In this document: in pieces, positions 16,556 through 24,883 of the stretch
How positions within the stretch are numbered: the stretch's first letter is position 1
How the letters are laid out: each line of letters starts with the position of its first letter
Assembly: GCA_934655935.1 (NCBI GenBank)
Contig: CAKUHJ010000004.1
Coordinates: forward strand, 1-36,605
Direction of reading: 5' to 3'
From: an uncultured Oscillospiraceae bacterium
Lineage (GTDB): Bacteria > Bacillota > Clostridia > Oscillospirales > Oscillospiraceae
Length of the DNA stretch: 36,605 bases
Program-made: the position numbers and the translations under genes
The notes under the pieces: model-generated
What the model was told of the DNA's origin: nothing
Databases searched by the model: none
The model's input: only the letters and a program-made list of their open reading frames with translations

Positions 16556-16593
16556 GCGATTTCCAAATTTCACAAACAAAAAGGAGACATGAA

Positions 16594-18309
16594 ATGAAAC
16601 GTATTCTTGCACTGCTTCTTGCCGCTGTGATGCTGCTGGGCGTTTTCTCCGCCTGCGCTTCCAGCCCCTCCGGGACGCCGCAGCAGCCCGACCAGGACCA
16701 GACCCAGCCGGATGGCGCCGCGGATTCCAGCCCCGGCGCGGCGGCTGTGATCTCCGACGAGAAGGACCCCTCTCTGACCCGGCCCGTCCTCACGGATACC
16801 GAGGCGCCGAAGAACTGGCTCTGCGAGGAAAAGACCACCCTGAGCGTCAGCACCTACGACGCGGTCAACAGCACCTATCTGCCGCCCTCGAACGATCTGT
16901 GGTTCTGGCAGACGCTTGAGGACTATACGAATGTCCACATCGAATGGGAGGTTTCCTCCATCGCCGGCTATGACGACGTGGTCAACACGAAGCTCTCCGC
17001 CGGCGTCGATCTGGCGGACATTGTGGTCTCCAACAATACCCGCGCCACCAAAAACGCGGGCGACAACGGCGTGTTCGTCGACCTTGCGCCCTATTGGGAT
17101 ACCTGCTTTACCAACACCCAAGCCTATTTCGACGCCATGGGCGCGGATCTTGTTTCGGTCATCACAAATCCGAACGGCGCAATCTACGGCATCCCCAACA
17201 CCCAGAATCCCACCGAGGGCCACATCACCTTCTGCTACAACACGCAGTGGCTCGAGGAGCTTGGCGAGGATGTGCCGACCACGCTGGAGGAGTTCACGGA
17301 CCTTCTTTACAAGTTCAAGGAGGCGGGCGACCTCAACCACAACGGCCTGAGCGACGAGGTGATTCTTACCTCCTCCGGCGTCGACTGCCTGGGCTCCGTG
17401 CTTGGCAACGCCTTCGGCCTGGAGCAGTACGAGGGCTGGGACGCCTTTGACGCCGACGAAAACGGTGTGGTTTATCCCGAGTACACCACCGACAATATGC
17501 GCGACTATCTGACCTATCTCAACCAGCTTTACGCGGACGGTATCCTGGATGCGGAAATCTGCTACATGGGCATGGATCAGCTGTCTGAAAAGATTGCCAA
17601 CGACCGCGTGGGCTGCTTTGTGTTCTATTCCGGCTTTGCCATCGGCTATGGCGTTCTGACGCCGAAGGGCCTGGAGGACCCGCTTGCGGAGTGCTTCACG
17701 CTCGGCCTGCCGCTGGCCTCGGAGTACAACGGCAACGAGGGCTATTTCGTCCGCCGCACGGTCGCCTACGGCAACTCCGGCGCGTCCGTCAGCGCGGACT
17801 GCGAGAATGTGGAGCTGGCCTGCAAATGGCTCGACGTCATGTACGCAGACCCCTATATCATGTGGATCCGCGCCTACGGCAAGGAGGGAGAGACCTACGA
17901 GCTGGATGAAAACGGAGACGTACAGCTCATCACCGGCGAGTATGGCGAGTGGGACCCAGGCTATCTTGGCATCGGTCAGATCTCTCTGCCGTTTATCCAG
18001 ACCACAGAGGAGCTTCTGAGCGACAAGCTGATCTACGACTGGTATCTGGACGAATATGCGCAGCTGCGCAGCTGCAAGTGGATCAGCGCCTCGGTTCCCA
18101 AGGTCAGCATTTTCTCCGAGGAGGAAGCGGAGCTCCGCGACATGTGCAACAGCGAGACGCTGACCTACTGGTATGAAAGCCGCGATAAATTCATCACCGG
18201 CATGTCCGATATCCGGACGGACTGGGACAATTATGTCCAGACCATCAACAGCATGGGCCTCGGCACGCTGACGCAGGTCTGGCAGATGGTCTATGACCGC
18301 CTGAAATAA
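16594..18309 (+). CDS. lplA: Extracellular sugar-binding lipoprotein, LplA type
   Basis: A signal with lipobox VFSAC (Cys at about 21) is followed by a Pro/Gln/Asp linker and a long solute-binding protein of 571 aa. The size and features (WFWQTLEDYTNVHIEWEVSS, KLSAGVDLADIVV, GIPNTQNPTEGHITFCYNTQWLEELG, DVPTTLEEFTDLLYKFKEA) match the large LplA/YtcQ group that pairs with LplB/LplC. A calcium-loop-like DLNHNGLSDE segment is visible near 247-256. It captures the substrate at the outer membrane face and hands it to the permeases. AAGGAG lies before the ATG. Confidence 0.9.
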   Translation: MKRILALLLAAVMLLGVFSACASSPSGTPQQPDQDQTQPDGAADSSPGAAAVISDEKDPSLTRPVLTDTEAPKNWLCEEKTTLSVSTYDAVNSTYLPPSNDLWFWQTLEDYTNVHIEWEVSSIAGYDDVVNTKLSAGVDLADIVVSNNTRATKNAGDNGVFVDLAPYWDTCFTNTQAYFDAMGADLVSVITNPNGAIYGIPNTQNPTEGHITFCYNTQWLEELGEDVPTTLEEFTDLLYKFKEAGDLNHNGLSDEVILTSSGVDCLGSVLGNAFGLEQYEGWDAFDADENGVVYPEYTTDNMRDYLTYLNQLYADGILDAEICYMGMDQLSEKIANDRVGCFVFYSGFAIGYGVLTPKGLEDPLAECFTLGLPLASEYNGNEGYFVRRTVAYGNSGASVSADCENVELACKWLDVMYADPYIMWIRAYGKEGETYELDENGDVQLITGEYGEWDPGYLGIGQISLPFIQTTEELLSDKLIYDWYLDEYAQLRSCKWISASVPKVSIFSEEEAELRDMCNSETLTYWYESRDKFITGMSDIRTDWDNYVQTINSMGLGTLTQVWQMVYDRLK

Positions 18310-18327
18310 GCGATGGGGAGGAACGAT

Positions 18328-19677
18328 ATGAAAAGGAAGCTTCGCACCCTTCTGGCGCTCCTGCTCTGCATGAGCCTGCTTTGCCTTTCGCTGTGCGCGT
18401 GCGCTAAGCCCGCGCAGAGCGCGGAGCCTGAGCCCGCCGCAGAGCAGCCGGCCGAAACCCCGACACCCGAAGCGGAGCCGGAACCCGAGCCCGAGCCTGT
18501 CCCGGAACCCGAACCGGAACCGGAACCCGAACCCGAGCCAGAACCCGAGCCGGAAGCTCCGGAGAAGGTTCTCTATCCGGAGGCGCTGGAGCTGATGGGC
18601 TTCCTTGGCCTGAAAGAGCTTTCAGACGTGTATTCCGAGTCCCTGACGGGCGCGCAGGCGAACGCGCTTTCCGCGCTTCTGGGTCTTGCGGAGGAAAGCT
18701 TCTCCGAAGACGCGCAGAGCGTTTCAGGAGAGGAGCTCCTGCCCGCCCTGCTGCGCGCGCTGGGCGCAGAGACGGCGCTTTCCGGCCAGGAGCTGCGAAG
18801 CCTTGCCGAGCAGAAGCAGCTTCTCGCGGGCCTGGGCGCGGCCTATGACCCGGCCCTGCCGCTGAGCGTTCAGCAGGGCGCGCAGCTGGTAAGAAACGCG
18901 CTTCTTGCAAGCGAGGCGCTTTCGCAGGCCAACGGCGTTTCGCACGTGGTCATCACGGATTATCCGGACGGCTTCAACCGCCCCGGCAGCAAATGGGTCA
19001 GAGCGGGGACGGACGAGGCCGTTACGGAAGCAGGTCTGGCCGCGCCGGTTCTGGAGGTCGGGCGGAAGATTTCCTGGTGCGAGGTTCTGGAGCGTCTGGG
19101 CTACGGGAAGGACGATACGCAGAACAACGGCATGAAAACCTTCCAGAACAGCTTCAACGGCGAGGAATTCTCCGTCAAATATGAAAAATGCCATTGGGAT
19201 AAGGACGGCACAGGCGCGCACAGCGGCTGCGGCAATGATTATACCAATGAAATTGACAGCACGCTTGAAGTTTACCGCCTTTCCGATGCAGAGTACCGCC
19301 TGATCATCCGGGTGAACTTCCTGGGCAGGGTTGCCGGACAGAACATCAGCCTGCACGGCTATAACACCGAAACATGGGGTCCGTGGACGAACGAAGGCCT
19401 GCCGGAGGACGGCTATTATCTGGTCAACTATTTCTGGAATGCCTATGGCCAGGGTGAGGGCTTTGAAATTCTGGGCCCGGCGCCGAAGGTGATCGGGACG
19501 CTGGACGCCGTTACGGACAGCACGGTTACCGTCAGCGGCGAGGAGAGGACCGCTTCCTTTGTGTTCAATCTCGGCTATAATATGGCGCATTCGCCCTACA
19601 GCATCGGCAAAACCTATACCTTCTATCTCGATCAGTACGGCCTGGTGGTCGGCTGCAGCGAGTATCTCGGCGGATAA
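18328..19677 (+). CDS. Lipoprotein with Pro-Glu repeat and the domain shared with the SLH proteins (449 aa)
   Basis: The start at 18328 follows GGGGAGG; an ATG at 18313 overlaps that site and is less likely. The signal peptide ends at a Cys-rich lipobox (LSLCAC, C23 or C25). Residues about 48-79 are an uninterrupted Pro-Glu repeat, a likely wall-spanning spacer. Residues 82-200 resemble the degenerate SLH-like N-terminus of the 809-aa protein (YPEALELMGFLGL). Residues 218-370 match the unrecognised domain of both SLH proteins (RPGSKWVR, SWCEVLERLGY, CHWDKDG, STLEVY, YRLIIRV, EDGYYLVN). The end (TYTFYLDQYGLVVG) matches residues near 440-455 of the 809-aa protein. It lacks terminal SLH modules and uses a lipid anchor. 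Co-transcribed with the transporter; a substrate-display or binding role is inferred. Confidence 0.8.
   Translation: MKRKLRTLLALLLCMSLLCLSLCACAKPAQSAEPEPAAEQPAETPTPEAEPEPEPEPVPEPEPEPEPEPEPEPEPEAPEKVLYPEALELMGFLGLKELSDVYSESLTGAQANALSALLGLAEESFSEDAQSVSGEELLPALLRALGAETALSGQELRSLAEQKQLLAGLGAAYDPALPLSVQQGAQLVRNALLASEALSQANGVSHVVITDYPDGFNRPGSKWVRAGTDEAVTEAGLAAPVLEVGRKISWCEVLERLGYGKDDTQNNGMKTFQNSFNGEEFSVKYEKCHWDKDGTGAHSGCGNDYTNEIDSTLEVYRLSDAEYRLIIRVNFLGRVAGQNISLHGYNTETWGPWTNEGLPEDGYYLVNYFWNAYGQGEGFEILGPAPKVIGTLDAVTDSTVTVSGEERTASFVFNLGYNMAHSPYSIGKTYTFYLDQYGLVVGCSEYLGG
18475..18558 (+). repeat. Hexanucleotide (Glu-Pro codon) repeat
   Basis: About fourteen alternating Glu and Pro codons (GAR-CCN) encode the Pro-Glu linker of the lipoprotein. 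Such tracts can change length by slippage in six-base steps without breaking the frame. Confidence 0.75.
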
Positions 19678-19688
19678 AGAAAAATGTA

Positions 19689-19714
19689 GGAGGCGCTGCG
19701 TGTGCAGCGCCTCC
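19689..19714 (+). promoter_or_regulatory. Intercistronic hairpin before the isomerase-like gene
   Basis: A perfect 10-bp stem (GGAGGCGCTG, 19689-19698, with CAGCGCCTCC, 19705-19714) is followed by AAAGAAG, not a T run. A smaller GGGG/CCCC hairpin follows near 19728-19744. It may be an attenuator or RNA-end structure lowering expression of the last two genes. The next gene has its own GGAGG site. Confidence 0.5.
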
Positions 19715-19783
19715 AAAGAAGCTGTCAGGGGTTGCGGAGCCCCGCGCAGCATGATGTAAAATTTAAAAATATGGAGGAACCCC

Positions 19784-21175
19784 ATGCGAAAGCTGAAAAT
19801 CGGCTATCTGCCGCTGTATATCAAGCTCTATGACGACAACCATCAGGACCGCACGCCGCTTGTGCGCTATATGGAAACCCTGATTTCCATGCTGGAGTCG
19901 CAGAATATCGAGGTGGTCCGGACAGACGGCCTGTGCCGTGTGCGCGAGGAGTTTGCCGCGGCGGCGGAAAAATTCAACCGCGCGGACGTCGACGCGGTTG
20001 TAACCCAGCACCTGGCCTATTCTCCGTCCCTGGAGTCCATTGACGCGCTGCTGAGCCTGAAGGCGCCGATCATCGTTCTGGATTCCACGCCGGATTATCA
20101 GCTGGTCAGAACCGCCAGCTACCAGAACTGCATTGACAACGACCACGGAATCCACGGCGTGCAGGACATGTGCTGCATGCTCAAAAAGCGCCGCAGGCCC
20201 TATACGATTTTTGTCGGCCATGCGCTTCACAGCGACGTGATTGCGCGTGTCGCGGGCGCGTGCCGCGCAGCGGCGGCGGCAAAGGCCTTCCGCGGCGCGC
20301 GCATCGGCGCAGTGGGCGGCGCGTTTGCCGGAATGGGCGATTTTGCCGTGACGCCGGAGCGATTGAAGCGCGACTTTGGTATTGAGGTTCTGGAGATGAC
20401 GCCGGAGGTTGTCCGGGCGGAGCTTTCCGGCGTGCGGCCGGAGCAGGTGGAAGCGGAGCTTGCCTGGGACGCGGCAAACTGCCGCCGGGAAATCAGCTTC
20501 CTGGAGGATTATCCGCTGGCCGTAAAATCCGGCCTTGCCATCCGGAACTGGATGACGCATGAGGCGCTGCACGCCTGCACGGTGAATTTCCTGAGCCTGG
20601 ACACGTGCGGTATGCCGAAAATGCCCTTTGCCGAGTGCTGCAAGATGATGGCGCGCGGCCAGGGCTACGCGGGCGAGGGCGACATTCTGACGGCGGGGCT
20701 CGTCGGGGCGCTGCTGGCGCAGTATCCGGATACGACGTTTGCGGAAATGTTCTGCCCGGATTGGGAGCAGAACGTCATTCTTCTGAGCCATATGGCCGAG
20801 AGCAATCCCCGCCTTGCACAGTGGAAGCCGCTGCTTGCGGACATGCCCTTCGGCTATAACGCCTGCGGAAACACGGTCGGCATGTACAACTGCATGCGCC
20901 CCGGCAAGGCGGCCCTTGTAAATCTTGCGCCCATGGAGGACCACTATCAGCTCATCGTGAGCGAGGGGCAGATGTGTGATTACGGCCTGATAGACGGAGC
21001 CTATCACCGCAACACGCAGGGCTGGTTCCGCCCCTGCATGCCGGTCGCAGAATTTCTGGAGCGCTATTCCATGGCGGGCGGCACGCACCACTCCGCTCTG
21101 GTTTACCACACGCCGGCCGCGCAGCTGAAGCTGTTCGGCAGCATGCTGGGCTTTGAGGTCATCGAACTGAAATAA
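19784..21175 (+). CDS. L-arabinose/L-fucose isomerase-like protein
   Basis: The 463 residues begin with a flavodoxin-like fold (KIGYLPLYIKLYDD, VDAVVTQHLAYS). The C-terminal half keeps an isomerase-type residue set: GEGDILTA (E298), TTFAEMF (E321), LLSHMAES (H336) and GGTHHSALVYH (H436). These sit where E. coli AraA has E306, E333, H350 and H450. The family interconverts aldoses and ketoses using Mn2+. It is shorter than FucI (about 590) and AraA (about 500), so it is a related but distinct branch. In this island an aldose or uronate isomerisation is plausible; the true substrate is unknown. The ATG follows TGGAGG. Confidence 0.78.
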   Translation: MRKLKIGYLPLYIKLYDDNHQDRTPLVRYMETLISMLESQNIEVVRTDGLCRVREEFAAAAEKFNRADVDAVVTQHLAYSPSLESIDALLSLKAPIIVLDSTPDYQLVRTASYQNCIDNDHGIHGVQDMCCMLKKRRRPYTIFVGHALHSDVIARVAGACRAAAAAKAFRGARIGAVGGAFAGMGDFAVTPERLKRDFGIEVLEMTPEVVRAELSGVRPEQVEAELAWDAANCRREISFLEDYPLAVKSGLAIRNWMTHEALHACTVNFLSLDTCGMPKMPFAECCKMMARGQGYAGEGDILTAGLVGALLAQYPDTTFAEMFCPDWEQNVILLSHMAESNPRLAQWKPLLADMPFGYNACGNTVGMYNCMRPGKAALVNLAPMEDHYQLIVSEGQMCDYGLIDGAYHRNTQGWFRPCMPVAEFLERYSMAGGTHHSALVYHTPAAQLKLFGSMLGFEVIELK

Positions 21176-21191
21176 AGAGAGGAGCGCGGAT

Positions 21192-23129
21192 GTGAAACGG
21201 ATATTTCTGCTGAGTCTCGCGCTGGCGCTGGGGCTGCTTGGCTGTGCGGCGGCCCCTGCCCAGACGCCCTATGAAAACGAAATCCGCGAGCCGGAGAACC
21301 GGCCCGCGCAGACGGCGGAGCCGGAGCGGCAGGGCAAGCAGCCCTCTGAGGAAGCACCCTCCGGCGCTGAGGCCTCTCCGGCGCAGGCGGAGCCGGTGTG
21401 CGTACCGGTTCTGGAGCCGGTCCTGGATAGCCAGACCCCCATGCTGCGCAGTCTGGAAGCGGACGGCGGCTATGAAATTGACTTCCAGCCGGAGCTTCGC
21501 TCTTATACCCTTTCCATCCCTGCGGGCCGGGCGCGTGTACCGGAAATCACCGCGCAGGCGGACGAAGGTCTGAAGGTTGAAATCGCCCAGCCGGTGGTTC
21601 CGGACGCCGAAGGCTTCGGCTACGGTTACGTGTACGTTACAGACGCGGAGGGCGCGTGCGGACAGTATACGATTCTGGTTGTGCGGGACGAAAGCCTCGG
21701 CTTCCAGCTGCAGTACCTGGACCGCTACCGCTTCTGCCCGGAGGCCGAAGCGGGGCAGACGCTCCGGTATGTCTCCTCCGCGCCGGAAACGGCAAGCGTC
21801 GACGAAGCAGGCGAGATTACCGCGCTTGCGCTGAGCGACGCTCCGGTCACAGTTACCGCGCTTTCCGGCGGGAAAGAGGTCGCACGCCTGGAAATTGACC
21901 GGATTGTGCCGGCACCCTTGAATCTTTTCCTGATTCTCGGCCAGAGCAACGCCGCCGGAACCTATGACATTCCCTCCGGCATCACGGAAACCGGCTATAC
22001 GCTCAAGCAGATGGCGGACGTGGACCGCCCGGAGGCCGGAACCGTGTTCTGTGTGGACGTCGACTATGCCGGCCAGATCCGCAAAGATTTTTATGACCTT
22101 TCAGAGGGGCGGCCCGGTTTTTCGCCGGCGCTCGGGAAGCGCTGGTACGCGCTTTCGGGCGAAAAAACGCTGATGCTGCAGACCGCGATGGGCGGCTCGC
22201 CGATCGAAGCCTGGGAGAAGCCCGAAAACGGCGTGCGCTATGCCTATCTGGATGCGCGCTGCAATCTCTATGAGAACACCGTCCGCGCCTACGAGCACTG
22301 CCTGGAGCTTCTGAACGCGCCGGAGTCCGGCTTTACGCTCAAGAGAATCTACGCCTACTGGCTGCAGGGTGAAACGGCCATGTGCAACACCTTCCAGCCG
22401 GATAAGATTTCTCCCGGCGTCGGCGACTGGGATTTCGGCTCCACAGCGCACATCATGAGCGCGGAGGAATACTTTGAGATTTTCAACCGGAATCTTGAGA
22501 ATTTCCGTGAGGATCTGAAGCTTTCGTTCATGGGCGTGCTGATGGTGCGGGCCATGAAGGAGGTCTGCTCGCCGGAAAGCCTTTCTGTGCAGCTGCTGAC
22601 GGATCTTGTGCCTGCGCGCGCAGCGCAGTATGCGCTGGGCGCCTCCGGCGATCCGGGGCTGGCGCTGGTCTCCCGCGTGAGCGACGTCGCCCGCCAGGAG
22701 AGCTGGACAGACCGGGACGATCCCGGCTGGGGCATGATGGGCTGCTGGAATGTACACTACAATCAGACCGGACACAACGCAAACGGCGTCGCGGCGGCGG
22801 AGAATACCTTCTACCGCTTCTATGGCGGACAGAGCCGGAAGGCAGAGTCCCTGCAGCTTCTGAAGCAGAACGGACGCGACGTGTTCCGGGACGGGGAGGA
22901 GCTTGTGCTTGCCGGAGGCGCCTGCTACCAGACGGCGGCGGTTGTGCTGCCGCTGTATACGGATACGCCGGCCGTCCGTTATTTCTCGGACGATCCGTCC
23001 GTCTGCACGGTCGACCGTTTCGGGATGATCCGCGTCCAGCCGGAGGCCGCGGGGAAAAGCGCAGCCGTCACGGCGGTGTGCGAGCAGGCCGGACTTTCGT
23101 GTACGATCACAGTCCGCGTTGAGGCCTGA
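21192..23129 (+). CDS. Lipoprotein SGNH-type carbohydrate esterase with Ig-like domains (645 aa)
   Basis: The start codon is GTG, 7 bases after GAGAGGAG; an out-of-frame ATG-TGA overlaps it. Lipobox LLGC (C18) is followed by a Pro/Glu/Gln linker. Residues about 85-165 look like a cadherin-like beta-sandwich, 170-238 like a bacterial Ig-like (Big_2) domain. Residues about 244-560 are the esterase with LILGQSNAAG (nucleophile S252) and a late VHYNQTGHNANG block with the expected His. This is the sialate-O-acetylesterase/CE6-like group, which removes acetyl groups from sugars. A final Ig-like domain covers about 570-645. Last gene of the operon; deacetylation of a glycan such as pectin fits the island but is inferred. 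Confidence 0.82.
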   Translation: MKRIFLLSLALALGLLGCAAAPAQTPYENEIREPENRPAQTAEPERQGKQPSEEAPSGAEASPAQAEPVCVPVLEPVLDSQTPMLRSLEADGGYEIDFQPELRSYTLSIPAGRARVPEITAQADEGLKVEIAQPVVPDAEGFGYGYVYVTDAEGACGQYTILVVRDESLGFQLQYLDRYRFCPEAEAGQTLRYVSSAPETASVDEAGEITALALSDAPVTVTALSGGKEVARLEIDRIVPAPLNLFLILGQSNAAGTYDIPSGITETGYTLKQMADVDRPEAGTVFCVDVDYAGQIRKDFYDLSEGRPGFSPALGKRWYALSGEKTLMLQTAMGGSPIEAWEKPENGVRYAYLDARCNLYENTVRAYEHCLELLNAPESGFTLKRIYAYWLQGETAMCNTFQPDKISPGVGDWDFGSTAHIMSAEEYFEIFNRNLENFREDLKLSFMGVLMVRAMKEVCSPESLSVQLLTDLVPARAAQYALGASGDPGLALVSRVSDVARQESWTDRDDPGWGMMGCWNVHYNQTGHNANGVAAAENTFYRFYGGQSRKAESLQLLKQNGRDVFRDGEELVLAGGACYQTAAVVLPLYTDTPAVRYFSDDPSVCTVDRFGMIRVQPEAAGKSAAVTAVCEQAGLSCTITVRVEA

Positions 23130-23148
23130 CCGATCAGAAAATTGCAAA

Positions 23149-23188
23149 AGCCCGGAAGGAGCCGCCTGAATGCGGCTTCTTCCGGGCT
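23149..23188. terminator. Terminator between esterase and sensor-kinase genes
   Basis: A 17-bp stem with one G-T pair and a CTGAAT loop. On the - strand it is followed by TTTTGCAATTTT, on the + strand only by a short run, so it best serves the kinase operon but probably ends both convergent units. Confidence 0.8.
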
Positions 23189-23204
23189 CTGTCATATGCG
23201 GACG

Positions 23205-24197
23205 TCATGTAGGCAGCGGCGCGTCCTGCGGCGGAAAATCGAGAAAGATGGTCGTGCCTGCGCCCGGCCGGGACGCGGCGCGCAGGCCGCAGCCGAGCTT
23301 TTCGCAGACCCTCCTGCACAGGTAAAGGCCCAGACCGCTGGATTTCTGCTCGCCGCGGCCATTGTAGCCGGTAAAGCCGCGCTCAAAGATACGCGGCAGA
23401 TCCTCCGGCGCGACGCCGATGCCGGTATCCTGAATGGCAAGCGTCCGTTCCCCGGAAAGGAAAATGCGGACCGATCCTTCCGGGGTGTACTTCAGCGCGT
23501 TGGAAAGCAGCTGCTCAAGCACGAACTGCAGCCACTTTTCGTCCGTGACCAGCTGCAGCGTGACCGGCGCATAGTCAAGCCGCAGGCGGCGGCTGATGAA
23601 TTCGCCGGAGAATTTCCGTACGGCGCGGCGGATCAGCGCGTCCAGCGCGCAGGTGCGGAAGACATAGTCGGTCGATTCCGAGTCCAGCCGCAGATAGGCC
23701 AGCACCATTTCCGCATACCCCTCTATGCGCCCCAGCTGCAGGGAAAGCTGCCGGGAGGCTTCGGAATCCTCCGTCTGCAGCGTCAGGTGCATGGCGGAGA
23801 TCGGCGTTTTGATCTGGTGGACCCAGAGCGTGTAATAATCGAGCATCTGCTGGCAGCGCGAGGCCATAGCGGTCTGCGCGGCCTGCTGCTGCGCGCAAAG
23901 CGCCTGCACCAGAGCCTGAAGATCCGCCTCCGGAATGCTCTGCGCCGCCGGAAAGACCTCCGGAAGGACCGGCAGGCGCGATAAAAGCTGCGAAAGCATG
24001 CGGTGCTGCCTGCGGACGCGGCCAAAGTCCACGGCCAGCGCCAGCATACCCAGCAGCAGGCACAGGGCCGACGGGTACCAGACCGCCTGCAGCGGCAGCC
24101 CGTACAGGCGGAAGGTGACGGCGAAGAGCAGCGCAAAGAGCGCAAAAATGCAGATGGTCCGGGCCTTGCCCGCAAGGTATCGTAAAAACAGCTTCAT
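23205..24197 (-). CDS. BceS-like (intramembrane-sensing) sensor histidine kinase
   Basis: This 330-aa kinase has two close membrane helices (about 13-31 and 38-58) and almost no external loop, then the H-box WVHQIKTPISAM (H127), N-box LEQLLSNALKYTPEG, G1 DTGIGVAPEDL and G2 SSGLGLYL. The HQIKTPI box and short loop are typical of BceS/VncS-type kinases. The ATG at 24197 overlaps the response-regulator stop by one base (TGATG), indicating translational coupling; an in-frame GTG lies one codon earlier. BceS kinases usually sense antimicrobial peptides through a BceAB transporter, but no such transporter gene is present here. Confidence 0.88.
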   Translation of the reverse strand: MKLFLRYLAGKARTICIFALFALLFAVTFRLYGLPLQAVWYPSALCLLLGMLALAVDFGRVRRQHRMLSQLLSRLPVLPEVFPAAQSIPEADLQALVQALCAQQQAAQTAMASRCQQMLDYYTLWVHQIKTPISAMHLTLQTEDSEASRQLSLQLGRIEGYAEMVLAYLRLDSESTDYVFRTCALDALIRRAVRKFSGEFISRRLRLDYAPVTLQLVTDEKWLQFVLEQLLSNALKYTPEGSVRIFLSGERTLAIQDTGIGVAPEDLPRIFERGFTGYNGRGEQKSSGLGLYLCRRVCEKLGCGLRAASRPGAGTTIFLDFPPQDAPLPT

Positions 24198-24883
24198 CAC
24201 AGTGCAATCAGATAGCCGGAGCCGATTTTTGTCGTAATAAAGCCCGGAAGGCCTGCGGCGTCCAGCTTTTTCCGCAGCCGGGTGACGTTGACGCTGAGCG
24301 TGTTTTCATCCACGAAGCAGTCTGTCTGCCAGAGGGCCTCCATCAGCCGCTCCCGGCTGACGACGCGCCCCTTTTCCTGCAGAAGCGTCAGAAGAATCCG
24401 GTATTCGTTCTTGCTCAGCTCCACGCGCGCACCGTTGACGCTGAGGGTCTGGTCGGCGGTATGCAGCAGCGCGCCCCGGTGCTCCAGGATGGGCGCGCCC
24501 TGCGAAAAGTCGTAGCTCCGGCGCAGAAGCGCCTGGAGCTTTGCCATCAGCACGCCCGTGTCAAAGGGCTTGGCGATAAAGTCGTCCGCGCCCATGGTCA
24601 TGGCCATGACGATGTTCATGTTATCGGAGGCGGAGGAAAGAAAGACGATCGGCACGCGGCTGCGCTTGCGGAGCTCCGCGCACCAGTGGTAGCCGTTAAA
24701 AAACGGGAGCGTGATATCCAGCAGCACCAGATGCGGCGCATAGGCCTCAAATTCCTGCGTGACATGCTGAAAATCCTGCACGCACCGGGCCTCCATCTGC
24801 CACTGCTGCACGCAGCGGCAGACGCCGTCGGCAATGCCGCGCTCGTCCTCGACGATCAGAATGCGGTAGCGCTCCATACTCAT
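24197..24883 (-). CDS. BceR-like response regulator (OmpR/PhoB family)
   Basis: The 228 residues have a receiver domain (ILIVEDE with D13, phospho-acceptor D56 in VLLDITLP, K105 in FIAKPF) with the DNMNIVMAMTMGADDFI segment characteristic of BceR-like regulators. The C-terminal OmpR-type winged helix contains LSKNEYRILLTLL, SRERLMEALW and ENTLSVNVTRLRKKL. ATG 24883 overlaps the preceding kinase-gene stop as ATGA; a second ATG lies at 24877. It forms a coupled three-gene unit with the PfkB kinase and the histidine kinase. Targets are unknown. Confidence 0.88.
   Translation of the reverse strand: MSMERYRILIVEDERGIADGVCRCVQQWQMEARCVQDFQHVTQEFEAYAPHLVLLDITLPFFNGYHWCAELRKRSRVPIVFLSSASDNMNIVMAMTMGADDFIAKPFDTGVLMAKLQALLRRSYDFSQGAPILEHRGALLHTADQTLSVNGARVELSKNEYRILLTLLQEKGRVVSRERLMEALWQTDCFVDENTLSVNVTRLRKKLDAAGLPGFITTKIGSGYLIAL

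Noticed and set aside
20722..20733. GTATCCGGATAC palindrome resembling the AraR-like operator
   Set aside because: It lies inside the isomerase-like coding sequence (Tyr-Pro-Asp-Thr codons), lacks the outer AACTT/AAGTT arms and has no promoter beside it. The ATATCCGGATTATCCGG stretch near 3550 inside the 809-aa gene is dismissed likewise.
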